Source: Photobacterium sanguinicancri
GTDB taxonomy: Bacteria; Pseudomonadota; Gammaproteobacteria; Enterobacterales; Vibrionaceae
Direction: 5' to 3'
Length of the DNA: 64,000 nucleotides
NCBI RefSeq assembly: GCF_024346675.1
Contig: NZ_AP024850.1
Span: forward strand, 2,480,001-2,544,000
The notes under the pieces were generated by a model that was not told the DNA's origin, did not search any database, and saw only the letters and a list, made by a program, of their open reading frames with translations. Positions 26,917 to 35,216 of the stretch are shown piece by piece (positions within the stretch are counted from its first letter, which is position 1; each line of letters starts with the position of its first letter). Made by a program: the position numbers and the translations under genes.

Positions 26917-27458
26917 TATTGGCTTTCTCGTTGTTCAATAGTCATTTCAGATTCAACAGGCATTAAAGTGGATGGTGTCGCTAACTGCTTACTACGCGCA
27001 CGCTCCGTAAAACACCCATCTTGTTGATCCCAAATATTATATTGCCCTAATGCTTCACATGGAGGAATAATAACTTCAGTTCGATTAGCACTAATGAACA
27101 AATCTTCATCTGAACGCGGTTTATGTTCGAACTTATAATCAATCCACTGTTGGTATTTACCTAAATTACGTTTTAATTTCCCTTGAATTCGCTTGCCTAC
27201 TGTAGTGTTGGCTGTAACAACAATTTTCTCGGCATGCTGTTCAAACTGCTGAACAATAAAATCATGCGCCCGCAGGTATATTTTTTCTTGGGCTGCTTTT
27301 TTCTGGGTTTTTGCTGCCAATTGTAGCTCAGCTGTCATTGGAACCAGTACAGCTTCAGAACCAATAACCGCAGGGCCCTGGCTACAGCCTACCAATAGCA
27401 ATGATGACGCTATAACCGCGGCAAAAAACGCATGGCTAAATACTTTTTTTCTTATCAT
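26916..27458 (-). CDS. Tad-locus lipoprotein (RcpB/CpaD position)
   Basis: This is a lipoprotein of 180 residues with lipobox LLLVGC (C25). The mature part is rich in Lys, Gln and Ala in the first half (AAKTQKKAAQEK) and otherwise unrecognised. It overlaps the rcpA stop by four bases. The position between the secretin and tadZ is that of rcpB/cpaD in other Tad loci, so it is probably the functional counterpart, but sequence alone does not prove that family. Confidence 0.65.
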   Translation of the reverse strand: MIRKKVFSHAFFAAVIASSLLLVGCSQGPAVIGSEAVLVPMTAELQLAAKTQKKAAQEKIYLRAHDFIVQQFEQHAEKIVVTANTTVGKRIQGKLKRNLGKYQQWIDYKFEHKPRSDEDLFISANRTEVIIPPCEALGQYNIWDQQDGCFTERARSKQLATPSTLMPVESEMTIEQRESQ

Positions 27459-28774
27459 TTTTCAAATCCACCGTTCGATAGCAATTCATAGGTCACACCA
27501 TGCTTTGGCTTGGAAGTTAACCCTAATAAACGATTTAGAGTGCTAGTACGTTGCATATGAGGCATTTGAATGTCAGATTGATGCTGTGCTTTCACACGGT
27601 TAACTGTCGCGACAATGATTAACTCACGTTTAGTTCGCTCCGTGGTGGTATTGCGAAATAAGCTACCAATGATCGGGATATCACCCGCACCAGGTAATTT
27701 AGAAATACCTTCTACATCATCAGAACTTAATAGCCCTGCCAGCACAAAACTTTCACCGTCTTTGATCTCAATAGTTGTTTCAGCTTTACGAGTTCGAAGC
27801 GCAGGAAAAGAATCACCATGGATTTGATATGCTTTATCTAAGCTACTAACTTCAGGGCTTAATTTTAAACGGATACGGCCACTTTCTAAGGTTTTTGCAG
27901 CAAAAGCTAACTTAATACCGTAACTTTTATAAGCGACTGTGGTTCCATTATTACTGGTCGTAACGACAGGCAATTCACCACCAACCAGAAAACTTGCTGA
28001 CTCACCAGAAATTACAGAAAGGTTGGGTTCAGCCAGCATTTGGCCTACTGATTCATCATTAATCGCCGTCAGAATTGTTTGTAATTCACCAAACTTAAAG
28101 TCTTTAAATAGGAATTTGCCTTGGTCACCAAGCATATCACTCCACTTAAAGCCCAATTCTTCGTTTAATTGGCGGCTGACTTCTGCAATAGAAAGTTTAA
28201 CGTTAATTTGGTCTGCAGTAGCAATTTTCAGTTTATCGACAAGGCCTTTATACTCTACTCGCTTATTAAAATAAGCTTTAACCTCACCGTCATCATCATC
28301 ACCACTCGAGATATCATTGCCAACAGTGACATCTTCTTCTAGCTTTAATAACTCACCAATAAGCTTAATAACCTCTTGGTGTTGAGTTTGATTGATAATT
28401 TCACCACGAACCAGCACCTGTTCATCGATCGACTCAACGCTAACATTAAGATCTGGGTAATGCATTTTTAGCTGACGGTTAACGAGGCTAACATCACGAA
28501 CCACATTGACTTTTCGATCGTAGATTTTATTATTTTCTTTATCGAACACCATAATGCGAGTATCACCACGACCTCGGCCAAAAACAATAAATTTGTTGGC
28601 ATCAAGGATTTGGTAGTCCGCAATATCAGGTGAAGCAATAAAAATAGTGCCTATCTCTTGCTTAGTTGTCACACTGGTTGCATCACCAAAAGCCACCGTA
28701 ATACTTGCGGCCGAAATAGAGAATGACAGCGAAATAAACAATAAACTGACAGCAGTACGAATTAAAGTGTTCAT
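27455..28774 (-). CDS. rcpA: Tad pilus outer-membrane secretin RcpA (CpaC)
   Basis: This secretin of 439 residues forms the outer-membrane pore for Flp pili. It has a signal peptide (ending near SISAA), an N-terminal pilus-formation domain, a BON-like segment and the secretin domain with LAEPNLSVISGESASFLVGGELPV and the C-terminal LPGAGDIPIIGSLFRN. I place the start at the ATG 28772-28774 because AAGGG lies six bases upstream and a signal peptide follows at once; the GTG at 28804 is inside rcpC and lacks support. Confidence 0.92.
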   Translation of the reverse strand: MNTLIRTAVSLLFISLSFSISAASITVAFGDATSVTTKQEIGTIFIASPDIADYQILDANKFIVFGRGRGDTRIMVFDKENNKIYDRKVNVVRDVSLVNRQLKMHYPDLNVSVESIDEQVLVRGEIINQTQHQEVIKLIGELLKLEEDVTVGNDISSGDDDDGEVKAYFNKRVEYKGLVDKLKIATADQINVKLSIAEVSRQLNEELGFKWSDMLGDQGKFLFKDFKFGELQTILTAINDESVGQMLAEPNLSVISGESASFLVGGELPVVTTSNNGTTVAYKSYGIKLAFAAKTLESGRIRLKLSPEVSSLDKAYQIHGDSFPALRTRKAETTIEIKDGESFVLAGLLSSDDVEGISKLPGAGDIPIIGSLFRNTTTERTKRELIIVATVNRVKAQHQSDIQMPHMQRTSTLNRLLGLTSKPKHGVTYELLSNGGFEK

Positions 28775-28787
28775 TAAAACCCTTGAT

Positions 28788-29582
28788 TTAGCCACGTCGC
28801 GCACCTCGCATCTCTACAATCCCTTGGTAACCCGGAAGAATATCCTTAGTTTGAGCATTAGGAATCTGTGAATTTGATTTTGATTTATAAATTTCTAATG
28901 CAGAAAGGCGGCGAGCTAAGGTCATTTTACTAATGAAGCGATGTGGAATTTCTAATACCAGTGTTACGAAAGTGCTCGCATCATCTGCACCATAGTTAAC
29001 CAATTCTTGGTCATCATAAGTTTTACCTTGAACAGCTAATACACGCACGCGGTTCAGCAAAGGTTTCACATCGATATTGGCCGCACGAGGGGATTCGACT
29101 CGATCACTTGATGACATATTTTGCTGTAAAGAGGTTAACGCGAGGATATCGATATAGTCACCAGCCTGTACGCCCGCGGCGATAATATGACGCTGTTCTA
29201 CCGCAAGTGGGAAAGGTGTCATTCCTGGATTAATAATGGTATCGATATATTCAGGGTTGTCAGGCATAATAAGGTCTTCTTGCGTTAACATCTGACCTTG
29301 TTTGATATTGTGGCGAAACACTGCTCCCTGATTATAGGGCAAATCCAACAACGCAAAATCAGCATTTTTCTCAAGACGTTGCTCTGACGTTAATAAACCC
29401 GTTGAAAAGTTCTGACCTTTTGTTATTTCTGATGTTGCTAGCCAAACTTTTACTTTTTTAATAATAGGCCCTTGTTGTTGTACAACAACTGGCACATCAG
29501 GTTTTACTAACTCAGTAAATACCCCATACAAACCAACACCTAATGCTAATAAAGCAAAAAGGTAGGTAATTCTTTGTTTCAT
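28788..29582 (-). CDS. rcpC: Tad pilus assembly protein RcpC (CpaB)
   Basis: This 264-residue protein has an N-terminal signal anchor (about 5-22) and an SAF/CpaB domain (about 45-120, with AVEQRHIIAAGVQAGDYIDILAL following). CpaB proteins sit in the periplasm and assist secretin assembly. It overlaps the tadV stop by four bases. The order flp-tadV-rcpC-rcpA is the standard Tad order. Confidence 0.88.
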   Translation of the reverse strand: MKQRITYLFALLALGVGLYGVFTELVKPDVPVVVQQQGPIIKKVKVWLATSEITKGQNFSTGLLTSEQRLEKNADFALLDLPYNQGAVFRHNIKQGQMLTQEDLIMPDNPEYIDTIINPGMTPFPLAVEQRHIIAAGVQAGDYIDILALTSLQQNMSSSDRVESPRAANIDVKPLLNRVRVLAVQGKTYDDQELVNYGADDASTFVTLVLEIPHRFISKMTLARRLSALEIYKSKSNSQIPNAQTKDILPGYQGIVEMRGARRG

Positions 29583-30037
29583 AGCCCGGCCTTCCCAAAT
29601 ACTAAGCAGCCAATATTGAAGACACTCACACTGGCTATTGCAATTCCATATGGCACACCACGAGCTTTTAGTTCAGCGTAACCCGCAGTGATATATGCCC
29701 ACCCAAGTTGAATAACGACAACAACGCCACCAACTAGTAAAAACTCAATTAAATTTGTTAACGCCAAAGGGAAATTAAAGCAAAGAGAATAGCCCATCAA
29801 AAGTTTAATGTCGCCAGCACCAAAAATTTTAAATCGAAATAAACCTAAACCGATAACAAATGTAACTAAAGAAACAAGCAAACCTTGCCATATAGGAAAT
29901 GCACCCAATAACAAAGATAATACTAAACAAACCGTAAAATTCAGTAACACCCAAGCATTACTAATTTTACGTTCTTTAACATCAGAAATAATAATATTGA
30001 CCGCAATTGCGGCCAATATTGAAAGCAATAATAACAT
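29579..30037 (-). CDS. tadV: Prepilin peptidase TadV (CpaA)
   Basis: This 152-residue type IV aspartyl prepilin peptidase is short, as usual for Tad, and has about five membrane helices. The two catalytic Asp are visible in the motifs ISDVKERKI (about residue 19 from this start) and FGAGDIKLL. It cleaves Flp and the TadE/TadF pseudopilins. The ATG at 30035-30037 is chosen over a GTG one codon upstream. It begins eight bases after the flp stop. Confidence 0.9.
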   Translation of the reverse strand: MLLLLSILAAIAVNIIISDVKERKISNAWVLLNFTVCLVLSLLLGAFPIWQGLLVSLVTFVIGLGLFRFKIFGAGDIKLLMGYSLCFNFPLALTNLIEFLLVGGVVVVIQLGWAYITAGYAELKARGVPYGIAIASVSVFNIGCLVFGKAGL

Positions 30038-30045
30038 CACAGAAA

Positions 30046-30240
30046 TTAGCTACCAGCGCCACTGATTTTGCCTGCAATAGAATCAAACGCACCTTTAAGA
30101 GAACCTAGGAATGTTCCTGACTTACTAGAGCTGCCCATAATAGCAGTTAGGCCAACCGCCATAGCAACACCTAGCATTGCGTATTCAATTGCAGTAATAC
30201 CGTCTTCATTTTTCAAAAAATCTGTCATTAACTTTTTCAT
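30046..30240 (-). CDS. flp: Flp major pilin
   Basis: This Flp prepilin of 64 residues is processed by TadV at G14/I15 in NEDG-ITAIEYAML, giving a 50-residue mature pilin with the Glu-Tyr (E19-Y20) Flp motif and one hydrophobic helix. The C-terminus is Gly/Ser-rich. GGAG precedes the ATG by six bases. A single flp copy is present. Its 229-base leader region carries a long inverted repeat and a tandem repeat not explained by the coding genes. Confidence 0.93.
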   Translation of the reverse strand: MKKLMTDFLKNEDGITAIEYAMLGVAMAVGLTAIMGSSSKSGTFLGSLKGAFDSIAGKISGAGS

Positions 30241-30270
30241 TTTTCACTCCATTTTAAATGCTGTATTTTT

Positions 30271-30316
30271 ATATAAAATCATTATCTAACTATCACTTAT
30301 AATAATGATTTTATAT
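30271..30316. repeat. Perfect 15-bp inverted repeat upstream of flp
   Basis: ATATAAAATCATTAT (30271-30285) and ATAATGATTTTATAT (30302-30316) are exact inverted copies with a 16-base spacer, 31-76 bases upstream of the flp start. No T-run follows on the minus strand, so it reads as a leader hairpin or a protein-binding site and not as a terminator of tadG. Confidence 0.6.
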
Positions 30317-30390
30317 TTATATGCAAGCATTTACCGACAAAACACAACCAAAACAAACCAATCAAAATCAATAGCTTACAAAAAAAGAGT

Positions 30391-30420
30391 CAAAATAATG
30401 ACAAAATAATGACAAAATAC
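30391..30420. repeat. 11-bp tandem repeat in flp upstream region
   Basis: CAAAATAATGA occurs at 30391-30401 and 30402-30412 and is followed by CAAAATAC. The period of 11 is about one helical turn. It lies 150-180 bases upstream of flp and 50 bases after the tadG stop, a plausible activator-binding array. Confidence 0.45.
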
Positions 30421-30469
30421 CCAGCTAGAAATAATGTTTACACTGTTAATTCAACTATGTAACTAGCGT

Positions 30470-31969
30470 CTATCGTTCTATATTATAAGATGTAGTACTA
30501 CTCAATAATTCCATGATGACATCTTTTAATTTACTGAGATCGTTTACCGTATAAATATGCTTACCAAAGCATGTGTTATAAGAATTACCGTGAGGTGTAA
30601 ACTTGAGCCCGATTACAAACATTTCAAAATTTATTGCTTCACCATTCTTATTGATTTTCATTTTTTCCCGAATGGTAGTACAAAGTCCTTCGTTCACTAA
30701 CTTTTTAAAACTATCATTATTTTCATCACCATCTGATAAAACAAAAATAAATCTATTTTTATTGATGGCATTATAAAACTGGCTTGGTGCGGCTAACAGC
30801 GCTTGGTACATATCTGTACCACCACCAACTCTCATTGGTTTAATTGTATTATTAAATCCATCAATATCATCTTGTTTTGACATAGTTACGCGATCAATAA
30901 CATGATGTGCAGGGTTTCTTGATTTAACAGAGCAAAGCCAATCTGTACGAAAATTATTTTGTCCCATTTTCATAGGTGTCATAAGTTTTAGATTGTTTGA
31001 ATCTAGCTGAATCTCCGATGCCGTTCTTTGATAATCTATATGATTGAAATAACCACCATAATTAGTCGTATTATAATCAAGGTTCGTAATCGTATAGTAA
31101 CTACTATTTTTTGCCCATGATATATATTTCTCCATCACATTTATCTCATCTGATGAATATAATCGTTCTAGCTGGTTATACCATTTAGTTCTGTTCTTTC
31201 TACTTAGTCCTGCAACATATGAAAAGTCCTGCTCAAAGCGAGGGCGATTATAACTTGAATTTTTTGGAGGCAATAAAAGAGAAGAACAAAAGTAACTCTG
31301 CCCTTTCTTAAATACAACACGTTTTGAAAATGGTACAAAACCAAAGCTTGAATCATTAATATTCTCACCAGGGTGCTTTTGTTTCAATTCTTGAGTACCA
31401 TCGAAGATAGTCTTAGTAACTTCTTTTATCGCATACTTTAAGTTATCGACTCGCTTATAATCGGACATCGATCCAGAAAAATCAGAAACAAATACTACAT
31501 CAACTGGCTCAAAGTCTGTTCTTACTCGAGCAGCAGTGGCTTTATTAAATATTTTCTGTTGTTTTTCAAAAGATGGTAAACCATACATAGCCATCCAAGA
31601 ATTATGTGTTGTTGTACTTGCTAAATTATAATGATGGACAGTTCTAACTACTTGCTGACCAGATACTTCTTTTTTGTACTCTTCTTTTGTTCGAGATACC
31701 GTAAACTCTTTCTTCTTATTATCTGGCATCAAGTAGTCAACCCAAGCTGATGCTATCACTTTAGCTTGAGATTCATTAAAACTATCTTCATCACGAATAT
31801 CATCACTTTCAGAAACAGCAACTGATGCTGCCTCCATTGTATCTCCTAGATGAGCTTTCTCCGTGATATAACGGCTACCTTCTATCGCTAGCGCGCCAGC
31901 CCCTAGAATCGCTCCTGCAACAAAGACAAAATAAACAACCGCGGAGCCTTTCTGCTTTCTCTTATCCAT
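30470..31969 (-). CDS. tadG: TadG-like pseudopilin with von Willebrand A domain
   Basis: This protein of 499 residues has an N-terminal TadE/G-type hydrophobic segment (KGSAVVYFVFVAGAILGAGALAI region) and a vWA domain with the MIDAS motif DFSGSMS near residue 155 and later Thr/Asp sites (GGGTDMYQ, LSDGDEN). TadG-type minor pilins sit at the pilus tip or base. The ATG at 31967-31969 has GGAAG nine bases upstream and follows the tadF stop by four bases; a TTG upstream is less likely. A gap of 229 bases separates it from flp. Confidence 0.85.
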   Translation of the reverse strand: MDKRKQKGSAVVYFVFVAGAILGAGALAIEGSRYITEKAHLGDTMEAASVAVSESDDIRDEDSFNESQAKVIASAWVDYLMPDNKKKEFTVSRTKEEYKKEVSGQQVVRTVHHYNLASTTTHNSWMAMYGLPSFEKQQKIFNKATAARVRTDFEPVDVVFVSDFSGSMSDYKRVDNLKYAIKEVTKTIFDGTQELKQKHPGENINDSSFGFVPFSKRVVFKKGQSYFCSSLLLPPKNSSYNRPRFEQDFSYVAGLSRKNRTKWYNQLERLYSSDEINVMEKYISWAKNSSYYTITNLDYNTTNYGGYFNHIDYQRTASEIQLDSNNLKLMTPMKMGQNNFRTDWLCSVKSRNPAHHVIDRVTMSKQDDIDGFNNTIKPMRVGGGTDMYQALLAAPSQFYNAINKNRFIFVLSDGDENNDSFKKLVNEGLCTTIREKMKINKNGEAINFEMFVIGLKFTPHGNSYNTCFGKHIYTVNDLSKLKDVIMELLSSTTSYNIER

Positions 31970-31973
31970 CTTA

Positions 31974-32489
31974 TTATCTTCCGACAAAAACTGAAGTTGA
32001 ACTTAACACTCTATTTTTATTAGATAAGAAGGCAGCCTCATAAAAAGCTGGCACTTTTTTACAAATAGTCACGCGGTATACGTTTAAATCACGCTTACTT
32101 CCCTGAGTCATCGTGTTAGGTATTGGCCTACTATCACAAGTCAATGAATTATCACCAGCACTAAGCGAAACTTCAGCCTGACTGCCGCTTTTAAAGCCAA
32201 TACTCACTCTAATATCTGCATTATTCCCTTGGAGCTTTTTTGCCATCTGTAGCATTTGATCTGCTTGTGACTGATTTATTGTCCAATTTGTATCTCTTGA
32301 GTTCGGGCTGTAAAAAGCTTTTCTTTCCTTTAAAACAGACACCAATGAGTATGACGTTCTATTTAATTGGCTCTTTTGAATAACTTGAAAGCCAAGATCA
32401 AATATAAAAAACAAAAGCACAGCCATAGCTAATAGAACAAATGAAAGCTCAATACTGAACGTTCCTTTTTGACTAATTTTATTACTCAT
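31974..32489 (-). CDS. tadF: Tad pseudopilin TadF
   Basis: This 171-residue protein has a short charged N-terminus followed by a hydrophobic helix (FSIELSFVLLAMAVLLFFIFDLGF) containing the pseudopilin Glu, then a periplasmic domain with two Cys. The leader resembles TadE/TadF proteins processed by TadV. It lies between tadE and tadG with gaps of four bases on each side. Confidence 0.82.
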   Translation of the reverse strand: MSNKISQKGTFSIELSFVLLAMAVLLFFIFDLGFQVIQKSQLNRTSYSLVSVLKERKAFYSPNSRDTNWTINQSQADQMLQMAKKLQGNNADIRVSIGFKSGSQAEVSLSAGDNSLTCDSRPIPNTMTQGSKRDLNVYRVTICKKVPAFYEAAFLSNKNRVLSSTSVFVGR

Positions 32490-32493
32490 AGCT

Positions 32494-33072
32494 CTAGCCT
32501 TTTAATTTTTCTCTAAACAATGCTGTATCTTGAATTGCTATAAGTCGTCTTGTTATGGGCATTTCTGCAAACGACGCCTGCAGCATTAAAGGGCGATACG
32601 TGTATGTAACTGTATATTCAGCCAGTGTCGCTTTATTCCAATTAGTTGTTTTTTTATTGGCTGCGAAATCGACAGGGCTTAAGTACGCATCAACATTTAA
32701 TGAATAATCACTAGCACTAGTAAACACATCCCACAAAACACCTGCATTTGTGCTTATAAAGCTATAATACCACTGAGAAAATTGATCTTTACCAATTTGC
32801 TTAACTCTAAGGCAATGGGACTTATCACTACTATTGCTTAAAGTATTACAATCAACAAACTCGTATTTTTTATACTCTTCATTTTCTTTCAGCTGAACGC
32901 GAGCATCCCTTGCAGCTTCAGCCGTAGCATAATCCAAAACAGCAGCTATGTAAGTCACACGACAGGTTTCAAAAATAAGCATTGTGAACATAAATAGCAC
33001 AATAAAGCCTAATGCAAACTCAATTGCAAATACGCCTTTTTGGCTGCTTATACTTGGTCTATTCATAATCAT
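32494..33072 (-). CDS. tadE: Tad pseudopilin TadE
   Basis: This 192-residue protein has the TadE-like N-terminal helix (GVFAIEFALGFIVLFMFTMLIFE) carrying the conserved Glu five residues after the cleavage-site Gly. It is the first gene of the minus-strand Tad locus. The start at 33072 and the in-frame ATG at 33066 both lack a good Shine-Dalgarno, so the precise start is uncertain and translation may be weak. Confidence 0.82.
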   Translation of the reverse strand: MIMNRPSISSQKGVFAIEFALGFIVLFMFTMLIFETCRVTYIAAVLDYATAEAARDARVQLKENEEYKKYEFVDCNTLSNSSDKSHCLRVKQIGKDQFSQWYYSFISTNAGVLWDVFTSASDYSLNVDAYLSPVDFAANKKTTNWNKATLAEYTVTYTYRPLMLQASFAEMPITRRLIAIQDTALFREKLKG

Positions 33073-33664
33073 TATTATATTTTTATTAGTTATTCTCTGA
33101 GATTTCCAGCACCTCAGACTTTATAAGTTTCGCATCTTACATTGATAAAACCGATATGACAATTATTTGACGCGCATATCTACAAATTTATGCTTTTGCT
33201 CAATAATCTAGCAAGATTCACGAGAGGTATCATTGAAATATCATCATACTGACGATGAATGGCTCATGTTAAACAGGGATTTAGCTGTAATATTGACAAT
33301 CAACGCCATCCTATGTGTACAAAATTAACTAAAGGTTTGATGCCTACCTTTCACTACACTACAAAGAGAGCTCTCGTCAAACCTATGCTCTTTTTTAATT
33401 TAAGATTATCTTTATATTTTATAAAACATATTACACTTATGGCATCAAACCGCTATTTACTCAATTTATTAAATTGTAAAAACATCAATTTTACTTAAAT
33501 GGGGCGCTTTTTGGGAGAGGATAGAGATGTGTTTTCTAGTTACCTGACGTTCTCACTACGAATAAACAATTAAAATACATATTTATTCGTTAATTTACTT
33601 TGAGTAATAAACGATGGCTAGTTGGCGTAAGGGAAATAGAAGAACAACATATTTTTATGCATAA
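33073..33664. other. Intergenic region upstream of the Tad locus
   Basis: This A+T-rich gap of about 590 bases must carry the promoter of tadEFG. I found no convincing gene: a 79-codon plus-strand frame at 33259-33498 lacks a ribosome-binding site and protein-like composition. No clear operator was recognised. Confidence 0.5.
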
Positions 33665-33694
33665 AAAAGGCAGGTATATTCATACCTGCCTTTT
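33663..33694 (-). terminator. Terminator of alcohol dehydrogenase gene
   Basis: AAAAGGCAGGTAT (33665-33677) pairs with ATACCTGCCTTTT (33682-33694). A run of six T follows on the minus strand. Confidence 0.88.
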
Positions 33695-33725
33695 GTTGAC
33701 TCTGTTTTCTTGCTATACGAAGGTA

Positions 33726-34874
33726 TTACAACGCCGCAGTAAAGATCGCTGAGATTTCTTCGTGTGTAGCTTGTTTAGGGTTAGTAAAACCACAAGCATC
33801 TTTTAATGCGTTATCCGCAAGAATTGAGATATCTTCCGCTTTAGCACCAAGCTCGGTTAAGCCAGCAGGAATACCTACATCTTTAGATAGCACTTGAATA
33901 GCTTCTAATGCTGCATTAGCACCTTGCTCTGCAGTCATGCCTTCAACATTAACGCCCATCGCTTTTGCTACATCAGAAAGACGCTCTGGACATACTTTTG
34001 CGTTATAACGCTGTACGTGAGGAAGCAGTACTGCATTACACACACCGTGCGGTAGATCGTAGAAGCCACCTAGTTGGTGCGCCATTGCATGTACGTAACC
34101 TAATGACGCATTGTTGAATGCCATACCAGCCATGAATTGAGCATAAGCCATCTGCTCACGCGCTTCGATATTCTGACCTTCATTAACCGCGGTGCGAAGG
34201 TGCGCTTGAATTAATTCAATCGCTTTAATTGCTACCGCATCAGTGATTGGTGTTGCCGCAGTTGAAACATATGCTTCAATCGCGTGAGTTAGTGCATCCA
34301 TACCTGTTGCTGCTGTTAGTGAAGCCGGTTTTGCAAGCATTAGTTCTGGATCATTTACTGATAATAACGGTGTTGTGTTTTTATCAACAATCGCCATTTT
34401 AATATGACGCTCTTCATCTGTAATGATGCAGAATCGTGTCATTTCAGATGCAGTACCAGCCGTTGTATTGATAGCAACTAGCGACATTTGAGGTTTTGCA
34501 GATTGGTCAACACCTTCGTAATCACCAATTTTGCCACCGTTAGAAGCAACAAGCGCAATACCTTTAGCACAATCGTGCGGCGAACCACCACCCAGTGAGA
34601 TTACAAAATCACACTCGTTATCTTTAAGTAGCTTAAGGCCCGCTTCAACATTACCAGTTGTAGGGTTTGGCTGAGTGCCATCAAACACAACAGATTCAAC
34701 GTCGCGTGCTGTAAGCAAATCTGCGACTTGTTTAACTACACCAATTTGGTTCAAAACTTTATCAGTTACGATAAGCGCTTTTTTAAAGCCGTGTGCTTGA
34801 ATGGTATCAACAGCCTGAGTTAAACAACCTGCACCCATCAAGTTTACTGCTGGGATAAAAAATGCACTGCTCAT
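33726..34874 (-). CDS. Iron-containing alcohol dehydrogenase (YiaY-like)
   Basis: This 382-residue group III NAD-dependent alcohol dehydrogenase has the nucleotide motif [11 protein letters not shown] at about 95-105 and the metal ligands D193, H197 ([12 protein letters not shown]), H262 and H276 ([19 protein letters not shown]). It is closest in pattern to E. coli YiaY and Zymomonas AdhB and would interconvert ethanol or similar alcohols with aldehydes. It is a single-gene unit with its own terminator. Confidence 0.88.
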   Translation of the reverse strand: MSSAFFIPAVNLMGAGCLTQAVDTIQAHGFKKALIVTDKVLNQIGVVKQVADLLTARDVESVVFDGTQPNPTTGNVEAGLKLLKDNECDFVISLGGGSPHDCAKGIALVASNGGKIGDYEGVDQSAKPQMSLVAINTTAGTASEMTRFCIITDEERHIKMAIVDKNTTPLLSVNDPELMLAKPASLTAATGMDALTHAIEAYVSTAATPITDAVAIKAIELIQAHLRTAVNEGQNIEAREQMAYAQFMAGMAFNNASLGYVHAMAHQLGGFYDLPHGVCNAVLLPHVQRYNAKVCPERLSDVAKAMGVNVEGMTAEQGANAALEAIQVLSKDVGIPAGLTELGAKAEDISILADNALKDACGFTNPKQATHEEISAIFTAAL

Positions 34875-35151
34875 TATAATTCTCCATAATTACGAATACT
34901 TTTTACGCTAAACGCCGATCTACAGATAAACCACTAGATGTAAAAAGTATCTCGCTTTGCTCTCCGCCTTTATGTAACACCTCACCTATCAATAAGAAAT
35001 TGATCTTGAGCAAACTATCAATCTTAAGTATCCAAAATAGACGAACAACATGACCGATATCACTATAAACAACTACAAATCAGACAGTTATAATCCACAT
35101 GGAAAAACATAGCTATTCCCAGGCGAAACAGTAAGGGTTACACCTGACACA

Positions 35152-35188
35152 TTAACCCCCACGAATATCGCTATCCAATGGGGGTTAA
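35152..35188 (-). terminator. Inverted repeat downstream of gbpA
   Basis: TTAACCCCC (35152-35160) and GGGGGTTAA (35180-35188) form a nine-base stem with a 19-base loop, 29 bases after the gbpA stop. There is no T-run. The remaining part of the 342-base gap 34875-35216 shows only the probable promoter region of the dehydrogenase. Confidence 0.4.
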
Positions 35189-35216
35189 GTTAGAAAGAAA
35201 AGTTACTGATTAGCGA

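Noticed and set aside
30322..30335. Possible sigma-54 promoter upstream of flp (GG ... TTGCA on the minus strand)
   Set aside because: The GG and GC elements are nine bases apart instead of the required ten, and the flanking consensus is poor.
33334..33451. 11-bp inverted pair GGTTTGATGCC / GGCATCAAACC separated by 96 bases
   Set aside because: About one such pair is expected by chance in a window of this size at this distance, and no other structure supports it.
33259..33498. A 79-codon plus-strand frame upstream of the Tad locus
   Set aside because: There is no Shine-Dalgarno, and the sequence looks like translated A+T-rich spacer.
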